In this document: in pieces, positions 8,895-19,247 of the stretch | Position numbering within the stretch: the stretch's first letter is position 1 | How the letters are laid out: each line of letters opens with the position of its first letter | NCBI RefSeq assembly: GCF_002327085.1 | Contig: NZ_CP023429.1 | Span: forward strand, 1,940,383-2,004,382 | Length of the DNA stretch: 64,000 nucleotides | Direction: 5' to 3' | DNA from: Neisseria weixii | GTDB lineage: Bacteria > Pseudomonadota > Gammaproteobacteria > Burkholderiales > Neisseriaceae | The notes under the pieces: generated by a model | The model's database searches: none | The model's input: only the letters and a program-made list of their open reading frames with translations | Told to the model about the DNA's origin: nothing | Program-made: the position numbers and the translations under genes

Positions 8895-9308
8895 TTACTT
8901 ATCGTATTGTACCGAATCATGGCCGGAATTTTTTTGGATGAACTCGATTTTGTAACCGTCGGGATCTTCCACAAACGCAATCACGGTGGTACCGTGTTTC
9001 ATCGGACCGGCTTCGCGCACGACTTTGCCGCCCTTTTGTTTCACCATTTCACAGGCTTGGTAAGCATCGTCCACCTCAATCGCAATATGGCCGAAGGCAT
9101 CGCCCAAATTATAGTTTTCAGTATCCCAGTTATAGGTCAGCTCCAATACGGTATTTTCCGCTTCGTTACCGTAACCGACAAAAGCCAAAGAGAATTTACC
9201 GTCCGGATAATCGTGTTGGCGCAGAAGTTGCATGCCCAAAACGTTTTGATAGAAATCAAGTGATCTTTCCAGATTACCGACACGCAGCATAGTGTGGAGC
9301 ATCCGCAT
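8895..9308 (-). CDS. gloA: Lactoylglutathione lyase (glyoxalase I)
   Basis: This enzyme converts the methylglyoxal-glutathione adduct to S-lactoylglutathione in the cytoplasm. The 137-residue length is typical of the bacterial nickel-type enzyme. The four metal ligands are in place: His5, Glu56, His74 and Glu122, numbered as in the E. coli enzyme. Two VOC-fold halves are visible, each starting with a beta strand of the LHTMLRV or GHIAIEV type. It is a single gene with its own upstream region and ends at a shared DUS terminator. Confidence 0.97.
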   Translation of the reverse strand: MRMLHTMLRVGNLERSLDFYQNVLGMQLLRQHDYPDGKFSLAFVGYGNEAENTVLELTYNWDTENYNLGDAFGHIAIEVDDAYQACEMVKQKGGKVVREAGPMKHGTTVIAFVEDPDGYKIEFIQKNSGHDSVQYDK

Positions 9309-9376
9309 GATGTGTTCCTTTTATTGGTTTTAAATTCTTATTTTAACACGACAATCTCTACGCTATCCACCTCCTT

Positions 9377-9402
9377 TTCCGCAGTCTAATTCCGCAGTCT
9401 AA
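9377..9402. repeat. Tandem 13-mer
   Basis: TTCCGCAGTCTAA occurs twice head to tail in the gap between gloA and pntA. It is a small duplication with no known role. The rest of the gap (9309-9545) is AT-rich and must hold the promoters of both divergent genes. Confidence 0.8.
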
Positions 9403-9545
9403 AGTCTTTTTCGGACTAAGTATAGTTAAAATTAATATATTAAGAAAAAGAATTTTTTCATTGTCTTTCAGGCAAAAATTAGTTATAAAGTATTGGTTAA
9501 GATTCATTTACATAAGCTTGATTAACCAACTTAAAGGACGAAGAC

Positions 9546-11087
9546 ATGAGGATTGGTATTCCTAAAGAGTCTCTGGCCGGTGAAACCCGCGTGGCATGTA
9601 CGCCTGCGACCGTAGCCCAGTTGCAGAAGCTGGGCTTTGAGGTTGTGGTGGAACACGATGCCGGTTTGGCTGCCAGCTTGGATAATGCCGCTTACGAAGC
9701 CGCCGGTGCCGTTGTGGCCGATGCGCATACGGTGTGGCAAAGCCCGTTAATTTATAAAGTAAACGCGCCGGCCGAATCAGAAATAGGCCTTCTGAACGCC
9801 GGCCAAACGCTAGTGAGCTTTTTGTGGCCGGCACAAAACTCCGAACTCGTGCAGAAACTTGCCGATAAAAAAGTGGATGTGCTGGCGATGGATATGGTGC
9901 CGCGCATTTCGCGCGCGCAGGCTTTGGATGCGCTCTCTTCTATGGCCAACATCAGCGGCTACCGCGCCGTGATTGAAGCGGCCAACGCGTTCGGCCGTTT
10001 CTTCACCGGCCAGATTACCGCCGCAGGCAAAGTGCCGCCCGCACAAGTGCTGATTATCGGCGCGGGTGTAGCCGGTTTGGCCGCCATCGGCACGGCAAAC
10101 TCGCTGGGCGCGGTGGTGAAAGCGTTTGACACCCGTTTGGAAGTGGCCGAGCAGATCGAATCGATGGGCGGCCAGTTCTTAAAACTCGATTTCCCACAGG
10201 AAGCGGGCGACAGCGGCGACGGCTACGCCAAAGTGATGAGCGAAGAATTCATCGCCGCCGAAATGAAGCTGTTTGCCGAGCAGGCCAAAGAGGTGGACAT
10301 CATCATCACCACCGCCGCCATTCCCGGCAAACCCGCGCCCAAGCTGATTACCAAAGAAATGGTGGAAAGCATGAAGGCGGGCAGCGTGATTGTGGATTTG
10401 GCTGCGGCCACCGGCGGCAACTGCGAATTGACGAAACCGGGCGAATTGTTCATCACTGACAACGGCGTGAAAATCATCGGCTACACCGATATGGCCAACC
10501 GCTTGGCGGGGCAGTCTTCCCAGCTTTACGCCACCAATCTGGTCAATTTAACCAAGCTGTTAAGCCCCAATAAAGACGGCGAAATCGCGCTGGATTTCGA
10601 AGACGTGATTATCCGCAACATGACCGTTACCCGCGAGGGCGAAATCACGTTCCCGCCGCCCGCCATCCAGGTTTCCGCCGCACCGCAGCAAACGCCGTCT
10701 GAAAAAGCCGCGCCCGCAGCCAAACCCGAGCCGAAACCCGTTCCCGCTTGGAAAAAACTGGCACCTGCCGTAATCGGCGCGGTGTTGGTTTTATGGGTGG
10801 GCGCGGTGGCACCGGCCGCCTTTCTGAACCACTTTATCGTGTTCGTGTTAGCTTGTGTGATTGGTTATTATGTGGTGTGGGACGTGAGCCATTCGCTGCA
10901 CACGCCGCTGATGTCGGTAACCAATGCGATTTCGGGCATCATCGTGGTCGGCGCGCTGCTGCAAATCGGCCAAGGACACGGCTTTGTGTCGCTGTTGGCG
11001 TTTATCGCAGTGTTGATTGCCAGCATTAACATCTTCGGCGGCTTCTATGTCACCCGCCGCATGTTGAATATGTTCCGCAAAGGATAA
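9546..11087 (+). CDS. pntA: NAD(P) transhydrogenase subunit alpha
   Basis: Membrane-bound proton-translocating transhydrogenase, which transfers hydride from NADH to NADP+ at the cost of proton-motive force. The 513 residues are close to the E. coli length. An AlaDH/PNT-like N-domain is followed by the NAD-binding segment [11 protein letters not shown] near residue 172, a Pro/Ala-rich linker at about 375-400, then four predicted helices in the C-terminal 110 residues. The linker contains GTCTGAAAAAGC, which resembles a DUS core. An AAAGGA site precedes the ATG. pntB follows after 11 bases. Confidence 0.97.
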   Translation: MRIGIPKESLAGETRVACTPATVAQLQKLGFEVVVEHDAGLAASLDNAAYEAAGAVVADAHTVWQSPLIYKVNAPAESEIGLLNAGQTLVSFLWPAQNSELVQKLADKKVDVLAMDMVPRISRAQALDALSSMANISGYRAVIEAANAFGRFFTGQITAAGKVPPAQVLIIGAGVAGLAAIGTANSLGAVVKAFDTRLEVAEQIESMGGQFLKLDFPQEAGDSGDGYAKVMSEEFIAAEMKLFAEQAKEVDIIITTAAIPGKPAPKLITKEMVESMKAGSVIVDLAAATGGNCELTKPGELFITDNGVKIIGYTDMANRLAGQSSQLYATNLVNLTKLLSPNKDGEIALDFEDVIIRNMTVTREGEITFPPPAIQVSAAPQQTPSEKAAPAAKPEPKPVPAWKKLAPAVIGAVLVLWVGAVAPAAFLNHFIVFVLACVIGYYVVWDVSHSLHTPLMSVTNAISGIIVVGALLQIGQGHGFVSLLAFIAVLIASINIFGGFYVTRRMLNMFRKG

Positions 11088-11098
11088 GGGGTTACGAT

Positions 11099-12484
11099 AT
11101 GTCTTTAGGTTTGGTAACTGCGGCCTACATCGTCGCCGCAATTTTGTTTATTTTCGCGCTGGCCGGTTTGTCAAAACAGGAAACGGCCAAGCAAGGCTGC
11201 TATTTTGGCATGGTCGGCATGGCGATTGCCTTGTTTGCTACCATTTTCAGTGAACAGTCTTCAGGCTTTTTCTGGGTCGTGTTGGCGATGGCTGCCGGTG
11301 CTGCTATCGGTATTTACGAAGCCAAAAAAGTCGAAATGACTGAAATGCCCGAACTGATCGCGCTGTTGCACAGCTTCGTCGGCCTGGCCGCCGTGCTGGT
11401 GGGCTTCAACAGCTTTATCGAAGCGGGCAACGTTGACCCGGAAATGCACACCATTCATTTGGTGGAAGTATTTTTAGGCGTGTTTATCGGCGCGGTAACG
11501 TTTACCGGCTCGATTGTGGCCTTCGGCAAACTCAACGGCAAAATCAGCAGCGCACCGCTGCAACTGCCGCACAAACACAAGCTGAACCTGGCTTCGATTG
11601 TGGTGTCGTTTCTGTTGCTGCTGCTGTTTGTCGGCGCCGACGGCAGCTGGTTCGCCCTGATTGTGATGACCTTAATCGCCTTGGCTTTCGGCTGGCATTT
11701 GGTCGCTTCCATTGGCGGCGCCGATATGCCGGTAGTGGTATCGATGTTGAACTCATACTCCGGTTGGGCGGCCGCAGCGGCGGGCTTTATGCTCGGCAAC
11801 GATTTGCTGATTGTTACCGGTGCGCTGGTAGGCTCGAGCGGCGCGATTCTGTCGTATATCATGTGTAAAGCCATGAACCGCTCGTTTATTTCGGTGATTG
11901 CCGGCGGCTTCGGCACCGACGGCACCTCTGCCGCCGCAGGCAGCGAAGAAGTGGGCGAATACCGCGAAGCCAAGCCTGCCGAAGTGGCAGAAATGCTGAA
12001 AAACGCCTCGAGCGTCATCATTACCCCGGGCTACGGCATGGCGGTGGCACAGGCGCAATATCCGGTGGCCGAAATCACCGAGCTTCTGCGTAAAAACGGC
12101 ACCGAAGTGCGCTTCGGCATCCACCCCGTTGCCGGCCGTCTGCCCGGCCATATGAACGTGTTGCTGGCCGAGGCCAAAGTACCTTACGACATCGTATTGG
12201 AGATGGATGAAATCAACGACGATTTCCCCGACACCGACGTGGTGCTGGTGATCGGCGCCAACGATACGGTCAACCCCGCCGCACAAACCGACCCCAATTC
12301 GCCGATTGCCGGCATGCCGGTGTTGGAAGTGTGGAAAGCCAAAGAAGTGGTGGTGTTCAAACGCTCGATGAACACCGGCTACGCAGGTGTGCAAAACCCG
12401 CTCTTTTTCAACGAAAACAGCGTGATGTGCTTCGGCGATGCCAAGAAAACCGTTGATGATATTTTGGCCGAACTGAAAAAATAA
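11099..12484 (+). CDS. pntB: NAD(P) transhydrogenase subunit beta
   Basis: Partner of PntA. The first 260 residues or so form about nine membrane helices that carry the proton channel. The C-terminal domain (about 285-461) binds NADP(H) and shows the family signature [13 protein letters not shown], the [18 protein letters not shown] stretch and the [12 protein letters not shown] loop. The 461-residue length is normal. It forms an operon with pntA (11-base gap) and ends at the DUS terminator at 12499. Confidence 0.97.
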   Translation: MSLGLVTAAYIVAAILFIFALAGLSKQETAKQGCYFGMVGMAIALFATIFSEQSSGFFWVVLAMAAGAAIGIYEAKKVEMTEMPELIALLHSFVGLAAVLVGFNSFIEAGNVDPEMHTIHLVEVFLGVFIGAVTFTGSIVAFGKLNGKISSAPLQLPHKHKLNLASIVVSFLLLLLFVGADGSWFALIVMTLIALAFGWHLVASIGGADMPVVVSMLNSYSGWAAAAAGFMLGNDLLIVTGALVGSSGAILSYIMCKAMNRSFISVIAGGFGTDGTSAAAGSEEVGEYREAKPAEVAEMLKNASSVIITPGYGMAVAQAQYPVAEITELLRKNGTEVRFGIHPVAGRLPGHMNVLLAEAKVPYDIVLEMDEINDDFPDTDVVLVIGANDTVNPAAQTDPNSPIAGMPVLEVWKAKEVVVFKRSMNTGYAGVQNPLFFNENSVMCFGDAKKTVDDILAELKK

Positions 12485-12498
12485 GCCGAAACCGACTT

Positions 12499-12528
12499 GA
12501 GGCCGTCTGAAACGTTTCAGACGGCCTC
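12499..12528 (+). terminator. DUS inverted-pair terminator of pntAB
   Basis: GAGGCCGTCTGAAACG is directly followed by its complement, giving a 15-bp stem. It lies 15 bases after the pntB stop. Confidence 0.85.
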
Positions 12529-12555
12529 ATTACATGGAATAACAAAAATACACCC

Positions 12556-12569
12556 TTGAGTTATATCAA
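12556..12569 (+). promoter_or_regulatory. FNR box, class II promoter of the FNT transporter gene
   Basis: TTGAGTTATATCAA differs from the FNR consensus TTGAT-N4-ATCAA at one base. A good -10 hexamer TAAAAT lies at 12592-12597, which puts transcription start at about 12604. The box centre would then be at -41.5, the classical position for FNR activation under low oxygen. An fnr gene is in the same window (56885-57619). Confidence 0.75.
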
Positions 12570-12626
12570 GCGCGACAGCGTTTCACCACCGTAAAATAAC
12601 GCTTATATTCAATACGGACAATAAAC

Positions 12627-13418
12627 ATGAGTGATTTATATCCACATGAAATCCTGCGCGCCACCGCTGATAAAGGCGTCGCAAAAGGCAATGGTGACGC
12701 GCTGCAACTCAGCGTCTTGGGCTTTTTGGGTGGTGCATTTATTTCCATCGGCTATCTGGCCTACATCCGCGTAGTCGGCGGCATGCCGGAAGAAATGGGC
12801 AGCTTGGCCACCTTGCTCGGCGCGGCTGTTTTCCCCATCGGCCTGATTTGTATTTTATTGGGTGGCGCGGAACTAATTACCAGCAATATGATGGTGCTGC
12901 CAGTGGCCCTGATGATGAAAAAGATTACTGCTGCTCAATGGATGCGCAACTGGCTGATTGTATCGTTGACAAATGTACTCGGCGCATTTTTTGTAGCTTG
13001 GTTTTTCGGCCATTTTTTGGGCTTGACCGAAGGTCATTACCTACACGAAACCATTACCGTGGCAAAAACCAAAGTCTCGGCAGACTTTGCACATGCTTTC
13101 GTGTCCGGCATTGGTTGTAACTGGATGGTGGCGATGGGTGCGTGGCTGTGCTACGGCGCGCATACTTACGGTGGCAAGATTTTGGCGATTTGGTTTCCAA
13201 TTATGATTTTCGTGTTAATCGGTTTTCAACACGTTGTTGCCAACATGTTTGTCATTCCGGCTGCGATTTGGGGCGGTGCCGATATTTCTTGGGCGCAGTT
13301 TATGCACAATATGGTGTCGGTTTACTTGGGTAATGCGGTCGGTGGCTCAATATTTGTCGGTATGCTTTATGTGTTGGCTTACCGAAAGCAAGCAGAAGCA
13401 GCTGATTCTACGCATTGA
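12627..13418 (+). CDS. Formate/nitrite transporter family protein, probable formate channel
   Basis: The 263-residue FNT-family protein should form a pentamer of six-helix channels. The family signature GGAELITSNM is at about residue 77, and six hydrophobic segments are visible. FocA, NirC and other FNT proteins are hard to tell apart by eye. The convergent formate dehydrogenase operon favours formate as substrate. The upstream FNR box indicates induction at low oxygen. The ORF ends 13 bases before a DUS terminator that also serves the formate dehydrogenase operon. Confidence 0.85.
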   Translation: MSDLYPHEILRATADKGVAKGNGDALQLSVLGFLGGAFISIGYLAYIRVVGGMPEEMGSLATLLGAAVFPIGLICILLGGAELITSNMMVLPVALMMKKITAAQWMRNWLIVSLTNVLGAFFVAWFFGHFLGLTEGHYLHETITVAKTKVSADFAHAFVSGIGCNWMVAMGAWLCYGAHTYGGKILAIWFPIMIFVLIGFQHVVANMFVIPAAIWGGADISWAQFMHNMVSVYLGNAVGGSIFVGMLYVLAYRKQAEAADSTH

Positions 13419-13430
13419 TAAAACGATTAA

Positions 13431-13467
13431 AAAGGCCGTCTGAAAAATATTTTTCAGACGGCCTTTT
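13431..13467. terminator. DUS inverted-pair terminator between convergent operons
   Basis: AAAGGCCGTCTGAAAAAT and its complement form a long stem with A and T runs outside, suitable for both strands. It separates the FNT gene from fdhC. Confidence 0.85.
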
Positions 13468-13509
13468 GCTATGCAGCACCCTAAATTATTCTGGCGCTAT
13501 CCTAAGCTT

Positions 13510-14181
13510 TTATAGCTTGTGTTGCTGGTTGACATCTGTGATTGACGTTTCAACCGGTTTTTCATCGGTTTTGGCCATCACTTCACGATACCATCTCGGG
13601 TGGTGTTTTTTCGCCCATTGTTGCGAAACCACGCCCTCGGTCATAGCACGAACCGTGCCTTTAACCCAAATAGCTGCATAAACGTGCACGATAATACCGG
13701 CAATCAAGACAATCGCAGCACCGGCATGGAACAGCAACGCCAAACGAATCACCGAAATCGGGAACATCTCGGCAAAATACGGACGCCATGCGATGACACC
13801 AGTAATCACCAACACCAGCATACAAGCCGTCATTAACCAAAACATGCCTTTCTGACCGCCATTGTATTTGCCGACATCACCCACTTCATGGCCTTTCAAA
13901 ATGGTGGTCACCGACTTCATCCATTTCACATCCTCTTTATCAAAGAAGTTGAATTTCCAATAACGGAAAAATTGAATGAAAAAGCCGATAAACATCACCA
14001 CGCCGATAAACGGGTGCAAAATCCGCGCCAATTGCGACGTACCAAAAATACCGGTCAACCAGAAAAATGCCGGATAGAAGAAAGCCAAACCGGATACGGC
14101 CAGCAAAATAAAACACAAGGCAACAACCCAGTGATTGATGCGTTCACTGCGTTTGTAACGCTGAATTAACTTTGGTTTCAT
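13510..14181 (-). CDS. Formate dehydrogenase, cytochrome b556 (gamma) subunit
   Basis: Membrane anchor of a respiratory formate dehydrogenase, passing electrons to quinone through two b haems. The 223 residues hold four hydrophobic helices with His residues in helix contexts typical of FdnI/FdoI (RSERINHWV near the N-terminus, LHPFIGVVMF, LLFHAGAAIVL and GIIVHVYAAIW). Its ATG shares one base with the stop codon of the beta subunit gene (TAATG), so translation is coupled. It is the last gene of the fdhABC-type operon. Confidence 0.93.
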   Translation of the reverse strand: MKPKLIQRYKRSERINHWVVALCFILLAVSGLAFFYPAFFWLTGIFGTSQLARILHPFIGVVMFIGFFIQFFRYWKFNFFDKEDVKWMKSVTTILKGHEVGDVGKYNGGQKGMFWLMTACMLVLVITGVIAWRPYFAEMFPISVIRLALLFHAGAAIVLIAGIIVHVYAAIWVKGTVRAMTEGVVSQQWAKKHHPRWYREVMAKTDEKPVETSITDVNQQHKL

Positions 14182-15094
14182 TATGCGTCCTCCTCACCGT
14201 GCAATATTTTACCGTCTTTGCCGATGACTTCAGGTTTGTCTTCATCTTCACGGTTAGGGCCTACAGTAATGTAGTGCATCCAACCGGCAACCGCTGCCGC
14301 AGCAATACCGAATGTCGCCAAAGGCTTGAGTAAACCTTTCCATACTTTCACGGTTGGGCTGATGCTTGGATTCTCAGGCAAACCGTTGTAAAGGTTAGGT
14401 TTGTCGGCATGGTGCAAGACATACATCACGTGCGTACCACCTACACCTTGCGGGTCATACAGACCGGCATTTTGATAACCGCGGCTGTTCAAGTCTTTAA
14501 TACGCTCTTGAGCCACTTGTTTCATGTGTTCTTTGCTGCCGAACTGAATCGCACCGGTTGGACAGGTTTTCACACAAGCAGGTTCTTGGCCGACAGCCAC
14601 GCGGTCTGAACACAAGGTACATTTGTACGCACGGTTGTCTTCTTTGTTGATGCGCGGAATGTTAAACGGACAGCCTGAAATACAGTAACCGCAACCGATA
14701 CAGTTTTCCTGATGGAAATCGACGATACCGTTTTCATACTGAATAATCGCCCCGGAGAAGGACACGCTTTCAGACACCCCGGATCCGCACAGTGCATACA
14801 GCCGTCTTTGCGAATCAGCCACTCTAATTTACCGTGTTCTTCGGTTTCGCTGAAACGCATCACCGTCCAGCTTTTTGCGGTCAAATCAATCGGATTGTCG
14901 TACACGCCAATGTTTTCACCGATTTCATCACGGATATCGTTCCATTCCGAACAAGCCACCTGACAGGCTTTACAGCCGATACAGGTGCTGACATCGATTA
15001 ATTTTGCCACTTCAACCGGTTTGCGCACCTGAGGCGGCGGCGTGATGCCCGATGTTGCAGAGCGGCGTTTGATGTCTAATGATTGTAATGCCAT
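14181..15094 (-). pseudogene. Formate dehydrogenase iron-sulfur (beta) subunit, one-base frameshift
   Basis: The electron-transfer subunit of about 304 residues, with four [4Fe-4S] clusters. The N-terminal part (down to about 14754) carries [15 protein letters not shown] and the [17 protein letters not shown] motif. The C-terminal part carries [17 protein letters not shown], the CTLCSDRV segment and a single membrane helix near the end. The two parts are in different frames. The break is at 14750-14753, where the coding strand reads CCGGGGCG and relatives need one more G to give PSPGAIIQY. Loss of one G from a G run is either a real mutation or a base-call error. The gene starts 11 bases after the alpha gene. 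Confidence 0.85.
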
Positions 15095-15105
15095 TGTTCC
15101 GCTCC

Positions 15106-18100
15106 TTACGCTTTCTCAATATTAACCAAGAAGGTTTTGTATTCAGGCGTTTGCGTGTTGCAGTCGCCCACGAAAGGCGTCAGCGTATTCACGATATACT
15201 GCTTCTGACCTGATACATTTTCCCAACCACCGTGCAACGGAATACCGACTTGGTGAACGGTTTTACCATTGATGGTCAATGGTTTTACGCGTTTCGTTAC
15301 CACAGCTTTGGCCTTGATGTAAGCACGCTTAGAACTGACTTTGACCCAATCACCTTTCTTAATGCCTTTTTCAGCAGCCAATTCTTCACTGATTTCAATG
15401 AATTGCTCAGGTTGGGCAATCATCAGCAGCTTCACGGACTTGGTCCAGAATTGGAAGTGTTCGGTCAGGCGGTAAGTGGTGCCGACATATGGGAACTCTT
15501 CAGCCGTACCGATACGGTCTTTCACACTGTCGAACAAACGCATGGCCGGTGATTGAACCACTTTCGGGTGCAGCAGATTGGTACCAATCGGCGATTCCAA
15601 GGGCTCGTAGTGCTCAGGGAACGGGCCGTCAACCAGTTTGCGTTGGGCAAACAGACGGCCAACACCTTCTTCGTTCATGATGAAAGGATTCATACCGCTG
15701 CCCGGTGCTTCATCAGATCTAAAGTCGGCCACATCAGCACCAGTCCATTTGTTGCCATCCCATTCAATTAATACACGGTTCGGATCCCAAGGTTTGCCGC
15801 TCGGATCCAAGGAGGCACGGTTATACAAAATACGGCGGTTAGCAGGCCATGCCCACGCCCAGCGCGGGGTATTGCCCAAACCGGTATCGGTATTGTCGCG
15901 ACGATCCATTTGGTTACCGGCTTGCGTCCATGAGCCTGAGAAAATCCAAGTCGCACACTCGGTGGTACCGTCATCACGCAATTGTGAGAAGCCGTCGAGC
16001 AATTCGCCTTTTTTACGAATCACATTACCATTGGCATCTTTAATGTCGGCTAAGGCATAACCGTTAGACTCTTTGGCCATTTCCTCCGGTGTTGGTGCCA
16101 CTGGATTTTTGTAATGCCATGCCAGCTTGGTAATCGGATCAGGCGCAGTACCGCCTTCTTTTTCGTACATTTCTTTCAGCAAGACATGCAGCTCGCCTAA
16201 AATATCCAAGTCAGGCAAGGCTTCGCCGGAGGATTTTGGCCCGGATGGTGCCATTGCAACCAACGTGAAGAGTTCACAATCGAACCTGCTTCTTCTGCGA
16301 AACAAGGTGTCGGCAAGCGGAATACTTCGGTTTGAATTTTAGACGGATCAACATCGTGCGCCTCACCGTGGTTTTCCCAGAAGGACGCGGTTTCAGTTTT
16401 CAGCGGATCCATCACGACCATGTATTTCAGCTTCGAGAATGCTTCGGTCACGCGGTGGGCATCAGGAAATGAACCTTGCGCGTTAAAGCCTTGCACCAAC
16501 AAGCCGTTGACTTTGCCCTGATACATCAATTCAGTGGTTTGCAAAATATCGTACATTTTGTCCCACTTCGGCAGCCAGTCGTAGCCCCAGTTGTTTTCTT
16601 TGGTGGCGTTTTCACCGTACATCCATTTCAGGAAGCTGACAAAGAATGCGGGGGTGTTGCTCCAATAGTTCAACTGATTGGCTTGCAATGCTTTCGGCGT
16701 TTGCTTAGCCAAGTAGTCTTGGAAAGTCGGGTGGTTGTCTTCGTTTGGCAGGGTCAAGTAGCCCGGCAATGAAGTCGACAACAAGCCCAAATCCGACAGA
16801 CCTTGGATGTTAGAGTGACCGCGCAATGCGTTTACACCACCACCGGCCATGCCGATGTTACCCAACAGCAATTGAACCATCGCCATGGTACGGATAATCT
16901 GGGTACCGTAAGTATGCTGAGTCCAGCCCAATGCATACAGAATGGTGCCGGCTTTATTCGGTGCCGCCGTTTCGCCCCATGCTTCGGCGATTTTCAAGAA
17001 ATCTTCTTTGCTGGTGCCGCAAGTGGTTTCCATCACATCCAGCGTGTAGCGTGAATAATGTTTTTTCAACATTTGGAACACGCAGCGTGGGTCTTGCAAG
17101 GTTGGGTCGGTTTTGGCGTAGCCGTTGGCATCCAGTTCGTAAAACCACGTTGCGTTGTCGTAGTAGTTTTTACGGTTACCGGTACGGCTGGTCACTTCAG
17201 GTTGCTGCTCGCCTTGTTTTGCTTCAGGTGCCTGGAATGCAGCGGCACCGGAGAACAGGCCTTCATCAAAGTCAAAACCTTCAGAAACGATAAAGCTGGC
17301 ATTGGTATAGGCCTTCACGTATTCCCATTGGATTTTATCGTTTTCAATCAGCCAGTTAATCAATGCCCCCAAAAAAGCGATGTCACTGCCCGAACGGATA
17401 GGCGCATAAAAGTCGGATACCGCAGCGGTACGGTTGAAGCGAGGGTCAACCACATATAATTTGGTGCCTTTTTTCTTTTTCGCTTCGATTACCCATTTGA
17501 AGCCCACAGGGTGCGCTTCTGCGGCATTACCGCCCATCACCATGATAAAGTCGGCATGTTGGATGTCCACAAAAGTGTTTGTCATCGCACCGCGACCAAA
17601 AGTTGAAGCCAAAGCTGATACGGTCGGGCCGTGACATACCCGTGCTTGCGCATCAGTGGCAACAATACCCAACGAACGCATCCATTTCTGGGTCAGAATA
17701 CCGGTTTCGTTGGAAGCGGCGGAAGCTGTCAACATGCCTACCGTAGGCAAACGGTGTACCGGCACGCCGTTTTCATTGGTGACAATTAAGTTTTCGTCAC
17801 GGTCTTTTTTGAGATGTTTGGCAATACGGGTTAAAGCATCGTGCCAAGAAATGCGTTTCCATTCGTTGGTAAACGGCTCGCGCACTTCCGGGAAATGCAA
17901 ACGGTTTGGGCTGTGTACAAAATCCAACAAACCTGCGCCCTTAGGGCATAACGAGCCACGGCTTACCGGATGATCCGGGTCACCTTCGATGTGGAAAATG
18001 ACTTTCTTGGCATTTTTGGCACCATCGCCCATGCTGTACAAAATCGTACCGCAGCCTACGGAACAATAAGTACAGTTGTTACGCGTTTCAGTGGCGCGCA

Positions 18101-18221
18101 AAAGTTTATACTGACGCACCTCCGCCCAAGCATTGGTCGGCATCATGCCCATTACGGCCAAACCCGACGCGCCGGCACCGGCGGCGGTCACTTTAAAAAA
18201 CTGCCGTCTTGATACATTCAT
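15106..18221 (-). pseudogene. Formate dehydrogenase catalytic (alpha) subunit, Cys type, one-base frameshift
   Basis: Periplasmic molybdenum bis-MGD enzyme oxidising formate to CO2, about 1038 residues. The Tat signal MNVSRRQFFKV starts at 18221. The [4Fe-4S] ligands are C50, C53, C57 and C92. At the active site it has Cys196 in ARVCHGPTV, where E. coli FdnG/FdoG have selenocysteine encoded by UGA. The frame breaks at about 16240: relatives read through QWHHPG into SGEALPDLDILGE, and here one base is missing at a GGG/CCC junction. Without the missing base the protein ends early and the last 370 residues are in another frame. An error in the assembly is as likely as decay. Confidence 0.88.
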
Positions 18222-18304
18222 GGTTTCGTTCCTGCTTGATTAGGAAGCCGCAATTTTCAGACGGCCTCACTATGTTTTTGTTTTTGTAATAATACTTTAA
18301 AAGC

Positions 18305-18357
18305 TAATACTTTAGTATTATATTGCGACACATTACAACTACTGTAGTAAATTGTAA
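18305..18357. promoter_or_regulatory. Two palindromes upstream of the formate dehydrogenase operon
   Basis: At 18305-18320 TAATACT, two bases, AGTATTA form a perfect inverted repeat, and TAATACTTTA is also repeated directly at about 18290. At 18333-18357 TTACAA and TTGTAA flank an inner TACTGTAGTA palindrome. They lie 84-136 bases before the fdhA start, a fitting place for operators. I cannot assign a regulator, and I found no FNR box here. Confidence 0.45.
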
Positions 18358-18449
18358 GTCATTCGACATTGATAGTCTAACTTTATTTTAAATTTGTTTT
18401 AATTGATTTTATTATTAAAATCTGAGTAGTTTTATCAGGATTAAATATA

Positions 18450-18486
18450 AAGGCCGCCTGAAAAATCAATTTCAGCCGGCCTTTTA
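18450..18486 (-). terminator. Variant DUS-pair terminator
   Basis: AAAGGCCGCCTGAAA and TTTCAGCCGGCCTTTT are both one base off the DUS but still pair. It ends the thioredoxin-like lipoprotein gene. Confidence 0.7.
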
Positions 18487-18518
18487 TTTATGCTTTTGTT
18501 GAACTGTTGAATGGCTAT

Positions 18519-19046
18519 TTAACGGCGCAAACGGTTTGCATCCAACCACTTTTCCAAATCTGCGGCACTCAATTTGCCGCCGTTGTCTTCCAAGTCCAAT
18601 TTATTCAACTGACGGCCTGCACCATAAGCCGCCAATACCGGCGTACCGCTCAAACCGTATTGCTGTTTGAATGCGCTCCACGCCGCTTTATCCTGATGCA
18701 GGCGGTGTACGTTGACAAAATAAATTTTATCGCCGAGAAGATATTGCGTGATGTAGCGTTTGAACATTGGCTCGAATGCGTTGCAATCGCCGCAACTTGG
18801 GCGGCCGATATAGGCGTAAAACTGATCACCCTTCGCGACTTTGGCTTTGAAATTTTCCACGGTCAGACTGTTGAGTTCAAAATAAATATCGGAATAAGTG
18901 TCTTCTAAACGTTTGGTATTGGCTGCGGAAAGCTTCACTGCCGTTTGTGCTTCCGACAATTCGCTTTTCAATTTATCCAGCTCTTGATGATGGCTGCACG
19001 CGCCTAACAGCAACACGGCGGTAAGTGACAACATAGCGGTTTTCAT
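18519..19046 (-). CDS. Thioredoxin-fold lipoprotein
   Basis: The 175-residue product has a lipoprotein signal with lipobox LLGAC (Cys17), a short helical, probably coiled-coil stretch to about residue 55, then a thioredoxin fold with the redox motif CGDC in RPSCGDC. A cis-Pro-like segment (GTPVLAAY) follows. The fold resembles the bacteriocin transport accessory proteins, but the signal places it on the outside of the cytoplasmic membrane or in the outer membrane, where it might reduce or form disulfides. Its own promoter and terminator suggest a single-gene unit. Confidence 0.8.
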   Translation of the reverse strand: MKTAMLSLTAVLLLGACSHHQELDKLKSELSEAQTAVKLSAANTKRLEDTYSDIYFELNSLTVENFKAKVAKGDQFYAYIGRPSCGDCNAFEPMFKRYITQYLLGDKIYFVNVHRLHQDKAAWSAFKQQYGLSGTPVLAAYGAGRQLNKLDLEDNGGKLSAADLEKWLDANRLRR

Positions 19047-19204
19047 AGCTAGCTCCTTATTGAAATAATGAATATCTTATTGAATCAGTATAAACCCGTT
19101 TACCGACATGGACTTAAATTTTTTGATAATGGTTTGATAAAACGCAGCTCATGCTGCGCTTACTCCGTAAAATTGACAGAATCAGACTTGATAGCCAATA
19201 AAAA

Positions 19205-19240
19205 AAGCCGTCTGAAACATATTTTTTTCAGACGGCCTCA
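19205..19240 (-). terminator. DUS inverted-pair terminator of rlmL
   Basis: AAGCCGTCTGAAA and TTTCAGACGGCCT form the stem, just after the rlmL stop codon. The remaining gap (19047-19204) holds no gene I can support. Confidence 0.8.
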
Positions 19241-19247
19241 ACTTATC

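Noticed and set aside
11753..12394. Long open frame of 213 codons antisense to pntB
   Set aside because: Shadow of a strongly coding GC-rich gene. His/Gly-rich composition is typical of an antisense frame, and pntB is certain.
14745..14760. Phase-variable poly-G tract in fdhB
   Set aside because: The run is only four or five G. Neisserial phase-variable tracts are usually seven or longer, so error or plain mutation is more likely.
16197..18221. Selenocysteine codon in fdhA
   Set aside because: The E. coli Sec196 position is TGC (Cys196) here, and no in-frame TGA is present. The frame break lies elsewhere and has a different cause.
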